Shown here one piece after another: positions 48,616-57,382 of a DNA stretch of 64,000 bases. The stretch covers positions 1 through 64,000 of the forward strand of contig JALFWW010000002.1 in assembly GCA_022786605.1 (NCBI GenBank). The letters are read 5' to 3'. Origin of the DNA: Clostridia bacterium. GTDB lineage: Bacteria; Bacillota; Clostridia; Lachnospirales; Anaerotignaceae. The translations under genes were made by a program, and so were the position numbers. A model generated the notes under the pieces. It was not told the DNA's origin and searched no databases. It saw only the letters and a list, made by a program, of their open reading frames with translations. How positions within the stretch are numbered: the first letter of the stretch is position 1; every line of letters starts with the position of its first letter.

Positions 48616-49751
48616 CATTTCGGGAACTTTTGGAGAAATACAAAAACCAGACCGCTACGCCGGAGGAACGGAAACAGGTGGAGGCGGAACTGGAAAAATA
48701 CAATGCCCTGACGGAATATCTATTGGAACAGGATGTGGACATGGAAGGGGAAGATTTGGCTGGACAGCAGGAGGAACTGCAAAAAATCCACCGCTCCATG
48801 AAAAAACGGGGACGGCGGATCATCGCCATTGCGGTGGTCATTGCCTGCGTGGTCATGGGGACGCTGACGGCATTCCAGCCTGCCATCAGTAAGGTCATTT
48901 GGTATGACCCCACAGAGCGGGATTTTCAGCAGTTTGCTTATGATATAGACTGCCACATGGCAGTTTTGACAGAATTGACTATGCCGGAAGTGCAGGTGGA
49001 ATCTATCCTGCCAACAGAACAGGGATGGGGAAAATATGGTTTGCAGGTACAGCAACGGGACTGGTCTACAGGGGAATATACGTGGCTGAATGGTACGGCA
49101 ACCAGAGGAAAAATCGAACTCAATCACAATGCGTACAAGTATAGCAGCATGAATGTTTTTTCCAGAGGAACCAAGCCTTTTGTGGATGTGGATGGAGAAC
49201 ACAGTGTCATTACGCCCTCTGCGGATGCAAAAGCGGCATTGGCAGATTTGCCGGAATATATGTACATGGAAGCCTATGTTTCCTTAGGGAGAGACTGGAC
49301 CATGGAAGAACTGGAAAACTTTGCGGCACAGCAGGAAGGATATCTGGGCTGGGTCGGTGTGCGGATTTCTCCAGAGGATCAGCAGCTTTTTCCTTTGATG
49401 GGATTTGATGCTGATAGCAGTGGATATGTTTGGGATAATGTGGATGAAGCCTATCCATTTTATGAATTGTCCATGCACGAGGATGTGCCGTTGGCAGAGG
49501 CTTGGGAGAAACATTTTCTTGCCCTGCTCCAGTATAGTATCGACCATGGGGATTTTTACGCAAGGCTGAATCAGTCAAACAGACATGGCGCTACTTGTCA
49601 GATGGTGCAGGAATATGTGACGGAAAATGGTGTGAAAACCTATGGATTCCTGTATTACGGCACACCGGCGGAAATGAGAACACTGCTGGAACATGAAGAT
49701 GTGGAAGGAATTTATGTGACGGACTACCAGCTGCGGGTACCGGGACTGTAA
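48612..49751 (+). CDS. Membrane anti-sigma factor (YhfM/Sigma_reg type)
   Basis: 379 residues. The cytoplasmic N-terminus (TFRELLEKYKNQTATPEERK) is like the sigma-regulator N domain; one membrane segment (IIAIAVVIACVVMGTLTAFQ near 78) follows. The remaining 280 residues are extracellular, with the C-terminal Sigma_reg_C-like region (PEYMYMEAYVSLGRDWTMEE, WVGVRISPEDQQLFPLMGFD) probably sensing an envelope signal. It is translationally coupled to the sigma gene. Confidence 0.85.
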   Translation: MTFRELLEKYKNQTATPEERKQVEAELEKYNALTEYLLEQDVDMEGEDLAGQQEELQKIHRSMKKRGRRIIAIAVVIACVVMGTLTAFQPAISKVIWYDPTERDFQQFAYDIDCHMAVLTELTMPEVQVESILPTEQGWGKYGLQVQQRDWSTGEYTWLNGTATRGKIELNHNAYKYSSMNVFSRGTKPFVDVDGEHSVITPSADAKAALADLPEYMYMEAYVSLGRDWTMEELENFAAQQEGYLGWVGVRISPEDQQLFPLMGFDADSSGYVWDNVDEAYPFYELSMHEDVPLAEAWEKHFLALLQYSIDHGDFYARLNQSNRHGATCQMVQEYVTENGVKTYGFLYYGTPAEMRTLLEHEDVEGIYVTDYQLRVPGL

Positions 49752-49764
49752 GGGAAAAGAAATC

Positions 49765-49888
49765 TTGCGGAATGGGTAAAATCGTGATAAAATAACCATA
49801 AGAAAAAGGATTGCCGCTTCCCAAAGGCGGTCTGTCCGAAATTTGGTGTGAGACCGTCTAACTGGCAGGTTAGGCGGTCAGTTTTTTA
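49765..49888 (+). ncRNA. Predicted antisense antitoxin RNA, family copy 2
   Basis: TTGCGG (49765-49770), 17 bp, TAAAAT (49788-49793). An RNA of about 90 nt (from about 49800) with AGGCGGTC, GTCCGAAA and terminator GACCGTCTAAC/GGTTAGGCGGTC plus six T at 49852-49888. It is paralogous to 7416-7504 and its T-run overlaps the stop codon of the convergent toxin. Confidence 0.72.
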
Positions 49889-49966
49889 ATCCCTGTGAAG
49901 AAACAGGGAAATGATGGCTACGATAAGTATACCAAACTGAAATAAATCAGTATATGTAACATACAT
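49886..49966 (-). CDS. Predicted Hol_Tox-type type I toxin peptide
   Basis: 26 residues: MYVTYTDLFQFGILIVAIIS followed by LFLHRD, one membrane helix with the VTY-x-DLFQF start of the putative holin-like toxin family. AAGGGGGTGG precedes the ATG at good spacing. It ends inside the terminator of the paralogous antisense RNA. Repeat A copy 5 lies directly upstream, and no clear promoter was found for the toxin mRNA. Confidence 0.75.
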   Translation of the reverse strand: MYVTYTDLFQFGILIVAIISLFLHRD

Positions 49967-50008
49967 AGCACCACCCCCTTAAAGCAGAGAGTGACAAACC
50001 GCCGCAGC

Positions 50009-50128
50009 AAATTTCCTTTTAGGAAATTGCGACCGCTGTCTTGCGAGGAAAACAAACCCAATAAAAAAAGAAAGCCCTTCGGCTTTCTTTTTTTCAAAAT
50101 CTCATGTTTTCCGAGGAAGCAGCCCCTA
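50009..50128 (+). repeat. Repeat A, copy 5
   Basis: AATTTCCTTTTAGGAAATTG, CGACCGCTGTC, a shortened inner hairpin AAAGAAAGCC-CTTC-GGCTTTCTTT, then ATGTTTTCCGAGGAAGCAG and CCCCTA. It sits between the toxin and ychF and probably also terminates transcription. Confidence 0.75.
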
Positions 50129-50185
50129 CGACAATCCATAGGGATATTTTAGCAAAAAACGGCATGTTCTGCAAGGAACAATCAA

Positions 50186-50224
50186 AACACAAAAAGGCGT
50201 ATTTCCTTTAGAAATACGCCTTTC
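50186..50224 (-). terminator. ychF terminator
   Basis: AAAGGCGTATTTC/GAAATACGCCTTT hairpin followed by TTG on the minus strand. Confidence 0.85.
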
Positions 50225-50241
50225 TTATGTTCTAATTCAAA

Positions 50242-51339
50242 TCACACATTGAAGCGGAACAGAACCACGTCGCCGTCTTTGACAACATATTCTTTGCCTT
50301 CAGAGCGAACCAGACCCTGTTCTTTTGCGGCATTGTAAGAGCCCAGACGCATGAGATCATCATAAGCCACAACTTCCGCACGGATGAAGCCGCGTTCGAA
50401 GTCGCTATGGATTTTACCGGCAGCCTGAGGCGCTTTGGTACCTTTGGTGATGGTCCATGCACGGCTTTCCTGAGGACCTGCTGTCAGGTAGCTGATAAGA
50501 CCCAGCAGTTTGTAGCTGGCTGCGATGAGGCGATCCAGACCACTGCCGTCTACGCCCAGATCTGCCAGAAATTCTTTTTTATCTGCTTCGTCCAGATCAG
50601 AGATTTCTTCTTCGATTTTTGCGCATAATACGAATACTTCACTGCCTTCTTTGGCTGCGTATTCCCGTACACGACCTACAAATTCATTGCTTGCGCCGTC
50701 ATCCGCCAGATCGTCTTCGGCTACGTTTGCGGCATAAAGCACAGGTTTTGCGGTCAGCAGTGTCAGGCTGTCCACGAAGGCTTTTTCTTCCGGTGTGTCA
50801 AATTCCACAGCACGAGCGGAAATGCCCTGTTCCAATGCCTCTTTCAGTTTCTGGAGCACATCCATTTCTTTCTGGAGGGACTTGTCCGCTTTTGCCATTT
50901 TGCCTGTTTTGGCGATACGGCGTTCCAGAATTTCCAGATCGGAGAATACCAGTTCCAGATTGATGGTTTCGATGTCGCGGATGGGGTCGATGGAGCCGTC
51001 CACATGTACCACATTGCCGTCCTGGAAGCAGCGTACTACATGTACGATAGCGTCTACTTCACGGATATGGGACAGGAATTTATTGCCCAGACCTTCGCCC
51101 TTGCTGGCACCGCGCACCAGACCGGCAATGTCCACGAATTCGATGACCGCAGGTGTGGTTTTTGCGGAGTTATACATTTCTGTCAGTTTTGTCAGTCTTT
51201 CGTCAGGCACAGTAACGATGCCCACGTTGGGGTCGATGGTACAGAAGGGATAGTTTGCCGCTTCTGCTTTCCCCAGAGTCATAGAGTTGAATAAGGTGCT
51301 TTTGCCCACGTTGGGCAGACCTACGATACCCAGTTTCAT
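50242..51339 (-). CDS. ychF: Redox-regulated ATPase YchF (Obg family)
   Basis: 365 residues. Ribosome-associated P-loop ATPase. G1 GLPNVGKSTLFNSMT near 6, G3 DIAGLVRGASKGEGLGNKFL near 65, NVAED in place of the NKxD motif as usual in YchF, and a C-terminal TGS domain (RGFIRAEVVAYDDLMRLGSY, GKEYVVKDGDVVLFRFNV). The ATG at 51339 follows AAAGGAAG; an ATG 12 codons upstream has no ribosome site. Confidence 0.96.
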   Translation of the reverse strand: MKLGIVGLPNVGKSTLFNSMTLGKAEAANYPFCTIDPNVGIVTVPDERLTKLTEMYNSAKTTPAVIEFVDIAGLVRGASKGEGLGNKFLSHIREVDAIVHVVRCFQDGNVVHVDGSIDPIRDIETINLELVFSDLEILERRIAKTGKMAKADKSLQKEMDVLQKLKEALEQGISARAVEFDTPEEKAFVDSLTLLTAKPVLYAANVAEDDLADDGASNEFVGRVREYAAKEGSEVFVLCAKIEEEISDLDEADKKEFLADLGVDGSGLDRLIAASYKLLGLISYLTAGPQESRAWTITKGTKAPQAAGKIHSDFERGFIRAEVVAYDDLMRLGSYNAAKEQGLVRSEGKEYVVKDGDVVLFRFNV

Positions 51340-51435
51340 GTTATTTCTTCCTTTCCAAACGGTTTGCGTGTTCACTGTTAAACATTATAGCCAAAAGCGG
51401 GGCAAATGGCAAGAAATACCTTGCTTTCAGCGGAA

Positions 51436-51466
51436 AAAAGCCCCTTTGACGGGTGTCAAAAGGGCA
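51436..51466 (-). terminator. Terminator of the 51473 gene
   Basis: Minus strand GCCCTTTTGAC/GTCAAAGGGGC then six T. Confidence 0.85.
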
Positions 51467-51472
51467 TGGGGT

Positions 51473-51643
51473 TCATTTTTTTCTGCCTTTGAACAAAATC
51501 ATCAGAAACAGCAGAGCGCCAAGAGCCGTTGTGAGGATGGCATAACCTCTGGCTTCTTCTCTGGTCACATACATGCCTTCCGCCGGTGTTTCTTCCAGCT
51601 GGCGCATGGCTACACGATAATGTCTTCTGTGTTCTCTTTCCAT
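51473..51643 (-). CDS. Small membrane protein
   Basis: 56 residues, basic N-terminus (MEREHRRHYRVAMRQLEETP) and one C-terminal membrane helix (YAILTTALGALLFLMILFKG). AAGGAGGG precedes the ATG at 51643, and a terminator follows, so it looks like a real single gene. Unrecognised; it overlaps no other gene and is divergent from the YhcN-like gene. Confidence 0.72.
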   Translation of the reverse strand: MEREHRRHYRVAMRQLEETPAEGMYVTREEARGYAILTTALGALLFLMILFKGRKK

Positions 51644-51795
51644 AAAAATCCCTCCTTGCGGATTGTCGGCTTTTTTCTTTATTGTAGCACAAAAGAGGAG
51701 TGGTATACAGTTTTTTTGCGGAAAAAAACACCGGATTTTCCATGGCGGAAAAGATTCCTTTTCGGGCATGATAAAAGAGAAATGGGGGTGGAATT

Positions 51796-52140
51796 TTGAA
51801 AAAATATGTTGTTTTTCCGCTCTGTTTCCTTCTTTGCGGCTGTGCGGGACAGCAGGCGGCCACAAGCCTTTCGGCAGTGACCCAAAGCCCCAAGGAACGA
51901 GCGCAGGAGATACAAAAAGCTCTTTCGGAGGTTCCCGGCGTCACAGACAGCGCTGTGGTGGTGGCGGGACATACGGCAATCATCGGCTTACGGACAGAAG
52001 AGAAAGGCGCGGCTTTGGGGCGGCTCATACAGGAAGCGGAAGGGGCAGCCAGAAGGGCTGATGGAAATCTGCAAATGGTTTCCGTGACGGCAAACGAAGC
52101 CATTGTAGACCGCATGGAGGAAACGGCAGAGGGGACATGA
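51796..52140 (+). CDS. YhcN/YlaJ-type sporulation lipoprotein
   Basis: 114 residues. Lipoprotein signal peptide with lipobox LLCG-C near residue 16 (FPLCFLLCGCAGQQ). The domain RAQEIQKALSEVPGVTDSAV, VVAGHTAIIGL is characteristic of the YhcN/YlaJ family, lipoproteins of the forespore/spore membrane. The start has GGGGGTGG upstream. A terminator follows. Confidence 0.82.
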   Translation: MKKYVVFPLCFLLCGCAGQQAATSLSAVTQSPKERAQEIQKALSEVPGVTDSAVVVAGHTAIIGLRTEEKGAALGRLIQEAEGAARRADGNLQMVSVTANEAIVDRMEETAEGT

Positions 52141-52141
52141 G

Positions 52142-52168
52142 AAAGGGGAACTTTCCGTCCCCTTTTTC
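52142..52168 (+). terminator. Terminator after the YhcN-like gene
   Basis: AAAGGGGA/TCCCCTTT hairpin plus T-run. Confidence 0.85.
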
Positions 52169-52323
52169 GTATGATACAAGAGGACTTTTCCAGAAATTGC
52201 AATGAAATCTTAAAGAAGCGGGTCTATGCAATCATCGGAAAATATGGTAAACTAAACCATAAGATACCATTGGAATATCATTTTTTAGACAAAATATACA
52301 ATCCTAAAGGAGGTACATACAAC

Positions 52324-55035
52324 ATGAAACGTAAAATGGCAATGGCACTGGCTGCTGTTCTGGTGGCAGGCAGTCTGCCTGCGACAGCATCCGCAGCTAC
52401 ATTTACCGATATCAACGAAGTGTCCTGGGCGTCTTCCACCATCCAGGCAGTGTCTGACAAAGGTCTGATCAATGGCTATGAGGACGGTACTTTCCGTGCC
52501 AAAAACAATGTCACTTACAGTGAAGCTATGGTGATGATCTACAACCTCATGGACAAAACCGGCAATTTGAAAGCAAGTGCCACAAACACTTTGCCTATGT
52601 ATCAGTCTGTGCTCAATACATATAAGATTCCCACATGGAGCCAGTCTACAGTGGCTTATGGTCTTTCTGCCCAGATTCTCATGGCGGCTGATCTGCCCAA
52701 ATTCACAACCAACGGTGTTTCCAATCCGGCGACTCGTCAGGATGTGGCAGTGATGTTTGGTCGTGCCCTGTCTGCAAAATATGATATTTACGCAGGTACT
52801 GGCGTGAAATACAACGATGTATGGCGCATTTCTGATGAAGCCATGCCTTATGTGGACCTGCTGACCAGACTGGGCATCGTTTCCGGTGATGACAACGGCA
52901 ACTTCAACCCTACCGCAAACATCACCCGTGCGGAAATGGCAGTCATGATGAACAAGACTTATGACCTGCTGACAAACGAACTGGCAAACACCGGGGAGAT
53001 CACAGAAATCGTGAACCATGACGGCGATTATTATGACATCGACGTGAAGATGGACAACGGCGAACGTCAGAGAATTTCCGTTTCCGATAAGAACATCAGC
53101 GTTTACAGCAAGGATGGCAGCAGAGAAATGCCCATCAGCAGTCTGTCCAAAGGGGACAAAGTCAGCCTGGTATTCGACGGTCTGGTGATCACGAAAATCT
53201 ATCTGCTCAATGAAGAAGCTTCCGCGCAGGCAAAATATGACGTGACCGGTTATATTTATTCCCTGAAGAACAATGAAGTGAATTTTGAAAGTGAAAATAC
53301 CGGCGAAACAGCCAAATACAAAATTGATGACAACTGCACATACTATCTGGACGGCAAGAAAGTCACCAGAAAAGAACTGGAAAATACCATCAATGACAAT
53401 TCCGACAAGTATGCTTATGCAGGTCTGATGACTCGTACGGAAAATGAAAAAGTAAACGGCAAACGGCAGGATGTGACTTATGTAACAGCCATGTATGTGA
53501 CCATCATGGATGAATACACCCACACAGGGGAAGTGACAGACTTCAGTTCTTCTTCCGTATCCTACAAAATGTCCGGCAGCAACGCCAACAAGAACGCAAA
53601 ATTCGCTTCTGACTGCAAGTTCTATATTGGTGACAAAAAATCCGATGTGAAAGATCTGGAAAAACTGGCAGACAATGGCACCACATACATCAAGATCACT
53701 GTGAATAAAGACGGCAAAGCAACGAAGATCATCATGTCTGAAGATAAATTCCAGGATACCAGCACCGTTAACGCGACATACCGCGTGAAGGGTATGACCG
53801 ATGATTATATCCGCGTCATGGAAGGCGGCGAATCTGTGGAATATTATTTCGGTTCCAAGAAGGATGTTGCGTTCTATACATGGGATGGTAAGCGATTCAA
53901 TGAAGTTGACTTTGATGATGCAGAAAAATTCTGTGATGACGACCATGAAATTACAATTGATGGCAAAAAAGTATCTCAGGATGTTTACGCAAGAATCGGT
54001 TTCCGTGACGGCAAGAAGGTATCCAGTGTATATCTGGCAACAGAAAGTGATAAAGAATCCGCTTTTGGCAGTTCCGAAGCTTCCGAAAGAAAGGGGACTG
54101 TGGAATCTATCAAAGATGGCAAGCTGAAATTTAAGACTTCTTCTACAGAATATAGTCTTTTGAATCAGTATAATGTTGAACCAAAATCTGGTGAAAATAC
54201 TGATAATGAAAACATGTATTATGATAGAAGAAAGTATCCTTTGACCATCACCAGCGCACAGACAAATTCCTTGACTGTGCTGACCCGTATGGCAAACTGT
54301 GACGATGTGACACTGTATGCGGAAATCAGAGCGAATGACAGAAATGAAATCACAAGAATCGACGCAAGACTGACAGCGGCGGAAGGCAAGCTGGTAGAAT
54401 ACAACAAGAAGGATAAAGAACTGACACTGGAAACACCTGACGGCTCTCAGTTCAAGCTGAAAACCGTAAGCAATCCCAAAACAGACAGCGATGACTACAC
54501 TGCGGAAGACCTGGAAACCACAGGCTATCGCGGTTCTTCCGTTGAACTGGAATTCAACAACGATGGTGAAATTTCCAAGATCATCGTCACCGACAGCAGC
54601 TACAACAGTGGCACCAAACGTGCCAAAGGCGTTGCTTCTTTGGACGGCAGCAAAATCAAAATCGACGGCAAGTCCTACAGCTGGGATTCCAAGACTTCTG
54701 TCAGCAGCAACAGCTTCTCTTACAGCAGCAAGAGCACACTGGAAACCATGATCAGCGATCCTGATGTGGAAGTTTATGTGGAAGCGACCATCAGCGACAA
54801 GGATAAAGTGGAACGTATCAATGCCAAAGTAAAATCCGCAAAAGGCGAATTTGTGGAATATGACAACGGCAGCGTGACCATTGAAACAGATAAAAAATCC
54901 TGGGTATTCAATACCGTTTCCAAAAATACACTGCTGAAAAACTGCGGACTGGATGATGAAAGAGATTTCGAAAAGAAAGCAGGCAAGAACGTGACACTGG
55001 AATTCAACAGTGACGGTCTGGTAGAAGAATTTTAA
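52324..55035 (+). CDS. S-layer homology (SLH) domain surface protein
   Basis: 903 residues. Signal peptide (MKRKMAMALAAVLVAGSLPA ending TASA), then three SLH-type modules over residues 24-215: FTDINEVSWASSTIQAVSDK, an interior degenerate one (WSQSTVAYGLSAQILMAADL), and DVWRISDEAMPYVDLLTRLG ending FNPTANITRAEMAV. SLH modules bind pyruvylated wall polymer. About 690 residues of repeated beta-rich segments follow (VEYNKKDKELTLETPDGSQF, VEYDNGSVTIETDKKSWVFN). It is a likely abundant envelope protein. AAAGGAGG precedes the ATG. Confidence 0.9.
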   Translation: MKRKMAMALAAVLVAGSLPATASAATFTDINEVSWASSTIQAVSDKGLINGYEDGTFRAKNNVTYSEAMVMIYNLMDKTGNLKASATNTLPMYQSVLNTYKIPTWSQSTVAYGLSAQILMAADLPKFTTNGVSNPATRQDVAVMFGRALSAKYDIYAGTGVKYNDVWRISDEAMPYVDLLTRLGIVSGDDNGNFNPTANITRAEMAVMMNKTYDLLTNELANTGEITEIVNHDGDYYDIDVKMDNGERQRISVSDKNISVYSKDGSREMPISSLSKGDKVSLVFDGLVITKIYLLNEEASAQAKYDVTGYIYSLKNNEVNFESENTGETAKYKIDDNCTYYLDGKKVTRKELENTINDNSDKYAYAGLMTRTENEKVNGKRQDVTYVTAMYVTIMDEYTHTGEVTDFSSSSVSYKMSGSNANKNAKFASDCKFYIGDKKSDVKDLEKLADNGTTYIKITVNKDGKATKIIMSEDKFQDTSTVNATYRVKGMTDDYIRVMEGGESVEYYFGSKKDVAFYTWDGKRFNEVDFDDAEKFCDDDHEITIDGKKVSQDVYARIGFRDGKKVSSVYLATESDKESAFGSSEASERKGTVESIKDGKLKFKTSSTEYSLLNQYNVEPKSGENTDNENMYYDRRKYPLTITSAQTNSLTVLTRMANCDDVTLYAEIRANDRNEITRIDARLTAAEGKLVEYNKKDKELTLETPDGSQFKLKTVSNPKTDSDDYTAEDLETTGYRGSSVELEFNNDGEISKIIVTDSSYNSGTKRAKGVASLDGSKIKIDGKSYSWDSKTSVSSNSFSYSSKSTLETMISDPDVEVYVEATISDKDKVERINAKVKSAKGEFVEYDNGSVTIETDKKSWVFNTVSKNTLLKNCGLDDERDFEKKAGKNVTLEFNSDGLVEEF

Positions 55036-55064
55036 GAAGCAATGAAAAAGCGGTGTCCTTTTTC

Positions 55065-55130
55065 GGGGCATCTTCATAAGAAAACAAAGAAAGCCGAAGT
55101 CCTTGTCATGGAAAGGATTTCGGCTTTCTT
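55065..55130 (-). repeat. Repeat A, copy 7 (right half, inverted)
   Basis: GGGGCATCTTCATAAGAAAA, CAAAGAAAGCCGAAGTCCTT, loop, AAGGATTTCGGCTTTC. It contains the right end and inner hairpin only; the left half is missing. It follows the SLH gene and probably serves as its terminator. Confidence 0.8.
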
Positions 55131-55167
55131 CTGTTTGCCCCAATTTTATGGGGTGGTTTTCCTGAGA

Positions 55168-55480
55168 AAAATCAGGAAAAAGGAAAAGGGAACAGCCGAA
55201 GCTGCTCCCCTTTCGATTATCCTAGGATAATCGCTTAATAAGGTCTTTGATGCCGCGTCCCTTTTGCGCAGAAGGAATGGGGGTGCCGCAGAAGCGGCTT
55301 CCGCACAAAGAAACGGATTCCAAAGCAGTGAGGATTTCGACAAAATGCACACAAAAAAACAGCCGCAGATGCTGCCTCCCCATATGCAAAGGCGCCGTCT
55401 TCCCGCCTGCTTCAGAAACAAAAACCGTATTAACGAAAAAGTTCATGCCCTATTATAGACAAAAATCGACGCATTGTCAA
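55168..55480 (-). ncRNA. Probable 6S RNA gene
   Basis: Minus strand TTGACA (55475-55480), exactly 17 bp, TATAAT (55452-55457), a fully consensus promoter with no credible gene behind it. The RNA from about 55446 folds as a rod: 5' segment TTAATACGGTTTTTG (55419-55433) pairs with CAAAGACCTTATTAA (55235-55249), then GCGCCTTTGC pairs with GCGCAAAAGGGACGC and TATGGGG with CCCCCAT, with a large internal region between. After it come a perfect 20-bp palindrome (55214-55233) and a terminator GGGAGCAGC/GGCTGTTCCC plus T-run (55168-55211). Long closing stem plus central bubble and about 220 nt fit 6S RNA. Confidence 0.55.
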
Positions 55481-55496
55481 ATGGAAGAAATGGGTA

Positions 55497-55526
55497 TTGA
55501 TAAAATCCCCGTTTTGCCTGTATAAT
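55497..55526 (+). promoter_or_regulatory. Promoter of the radical SAM gene
   Basis: TTGATA (55497-55502), 18 bp, TATAAT (55521-55526). It is back to back with the 6S-like promoter. Confidence 0.8.
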
Positions 55527-55571
55527 AAAAGGATATGAACAACGATGAATACAGAATAGGAGAGATGTTTG

Positions 55572-56444
55572 ATGCGATATGAAGGAACTGTTTACAGACC
55601 GCCCAGTGAAGCGGGCAGCCTGATCATTCAGCTGACCATTGGCTGTGCCAGAAACACCTGCACATTCTGCAATATGTATAAGGATAAGAAATTCCGTGTC
55701 CGTCCCTTGGAAGAAGTGGCAGAAGATTTGGAAATGGCTAGAAAATATTACAGCCATATCAAAGTGCGCCGCATCTTTTTGGCAGACGGCGACGCCCTCA
55801 TTGTAAAAACACAGGATTTGTTGTATATTCTGGACAAATGTCATGAATACTTCCCTGAAGTGGAACGTATTTCCGTTTACGGCGCCCCAAAGGACATCCT
55901 GAACAAAACGCCGGAAGAACTGAAACAGCTCAAAGACGCTGGTCTGGACATGGTTTACATGGGTCTGGAAAGCGGCGATGAGGAAGTGCTGAAAGAAGTG
56001 AAAAAAGGCGTTACCGCGGAAGAAATGATCGCTGCCGGCATCAAAGTCAGAGAAGCTGGCATGGTCCTGTCCATGACCGTCATTTCCGGTCTGGGCGGCA
56101 AAAAACGCTGGAGAGAACACGCTCTTGGCAGTGCCCGTGTCATTTCCGCCATCAAGCCGGAATATGTGGGCTTTTTGACACTGATGGTAGAGCCGGGCAC
56201 AGAACTGTACGACCAGTACAACAGAGGTGAAGTGGAACTTCTGGACCCTCACGAAGTATTGGACGAAACAGAACTGTTCATCCGCAGTGTGGACGCGGAA
56301 GGCACCATGTTCCGTGCCAACCACGCATCCAACTATATCGCTTTGGGCGGTACCCTCAACGGTGAACGGGACAAAATTCTGGCGCAGATCGAAGAAAGCC
56401 GCAGAAGAAGCAAATTCCGCCCAGATATTTTCCGCGGCATTTAA
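55572..56444 (+). CDS. Radical SAM protein with CX4CX2C motif
   Basis: 290 residues. The cluster motif is GCARNTCTFCNMYKDKKFR (Cys25-x4-Cys30-x2-Cys33), one residue longer than the standard CX3CX2C. The HemN/COG1032-like barrel follows: IFLADGDALIV, VYGAPKDIL, YMGLESGDEEVLKEVKKG near 135, GFLTLMVEPGTELYDQYN near 200. No second Fe-S domain or B12 domain is present. Reaction unknown. ATG 55572 follows AGGAGAG. The next gene starts 26 bp after it. Confidence 0.88.
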   Translation: MRYEGTVYRPPSEAGSLIIQLTIGCARNTCTFCNMYKDKKFRVRPLEEVAEDLEMARKYYSHIKVRRIFLADGDALIVKTQDLLYILDKCHEYFPEVERISVYGAPKDILNKTPEELKQLKDAGLDMVYMGLESGDEEVLKEVKKGVTAEEMIAAGIKVREAGMVLSMTVISGLGGKKRWREHALGSARVISAIKPEYVGFLTLMVEPGTELYDQYNRGEVELLDPHEVLDETELFIRSVDAEGTMFRANHASNYIALGGTLNGERDKILAQIEESRRRSKFRPDIFRGI

Positions 56445-56469
56445 GTAAGGTTGTAAGGAGTCTTTTGCA

Positions 56470-57270
56470 ATGGAATGGCTGGGTTTTGCCACACTCATAA
56501 CTGCATACAGCTGCATATTCACGGCAGTGGTAACGGCACGGAAAGGCTGGGTTTTGCTCATTGGCTGGCTCATTCCCATACTTGCTCTGACCATCACCTA
56601 TGAACCGGGTATGCAGATCAATGGGCTGATGGTACTGATCTGCTTTGTCATGTTCCTCATTTGCCGGCTGGGCATGGTGGACGTGAAAATGTGGAACATC
56701 CGCCAGCGGAAAAAGCATAACATACTGTTTGGGATTTTGTACTGCGGTGTGTTTATCCTGCTGTTTTACTCTGTGGCTCAGGCGCAGATACAGGGATATC
56801 TGCTGAACCTTCAAGGCTGGGGCAGCAAAAAACTGTCCATCTGGCGCATGGGGCTCAGCACACTGCCCCTGCTTTGGCTCAATGTGATCTATACCCGTAT
56901 GGTGTATACTGCCATTGACCGTCTGAGAAGAAAACGACAGGAATTGAAACTGCTGTCCTGCCGCTGTTTCATCGCCAATGAACAGGGGACGGAAAAAGGG
57001 CTGAATCAAGGATACTTTTTGGAAGGCATTCAAAACGGTGTCACCTATCACTTCCGCCTGACCCGTCGGTCTTATCTCATGCTGCGAAAGGAAACGAAAC
57101 TTCGTCTGCAAACGGAAACGGGGCTTTTTGGCGGCATTTATGTGACGGACATCGGGCACCCGGAATGGCTGAAACGCGCCAGACGTGTGGAACGGCGGGA
57201 TGCCAAAATCGGTATGGCGGTATTTGTGGTTGTGATGATTTTCAGTATTTGGCTATACTGGATTCGATGA
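56470..57270 (+). CDS. Membrane protein of unknown function
   Basis: 266 residues with about six hydrophobic segments (residues 4-22, 28-45, 55-70, 88-106, 125-145 and a C-terminal VFVVVMIFSIWLYWI) and a soluble region around 155-240 (CRCFIANEQGTEKGLNQGYF, YHFRLTRRSYLMLRKETKLR). Unrecognised. AAGGAG precedes the ATG. It is probably co-transcribed with the radical SAM gene. Confidence 0.75.
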   Translation: MEWLGFATLITAYSCIFTAVVTARKGWVLLIGWLIPILALTITYEPGMQINGLMVLICFVMFLICRLGMVDVKMWNIRQRKKHNILFGILYCGVFILLFYSVAQAQIQGYLLNLQGWGSKKLSIWRMGLSTLPLLWLNVIYTRMVYTAIDRLRRKRQELKLLSCRCFIANEQGTEKGLNQGYFLEGIQNGVTYHFRLTRRSYLMLRKETKLRLQTETGLFGGIYVTDIGHPEWLKRARRVERRDAKIGMAVFVVVMIFSIWLYWIR

Positions 57271-57382
57271 TAGAAGTCGAAAATATCTTGAGAAAATCAG
57301 GATGTTTTCGGCTTTTTTTATTTGCCCTGTTCTTTTGGGGGACGAGGATGCATAGGCTGTTACGGAGAGGAAGTGGCGCAGT

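Noticed and set aside
52285-55143. A 952-codon open frame antisense to the SLH gene
   Set aside because: No ribosome site or family features; it arises from codon bias of the SLH gene, which has a signal peptide and SLH modules.
55222-55446. 74-codon minus-strand frame behind the perfect TTGACA/TATAAT promoter
   Set aside because: The ATG sits at the transcription start with no ribosome site, and the sequence folds as a long paired rod, so an RNA gene is preferred.
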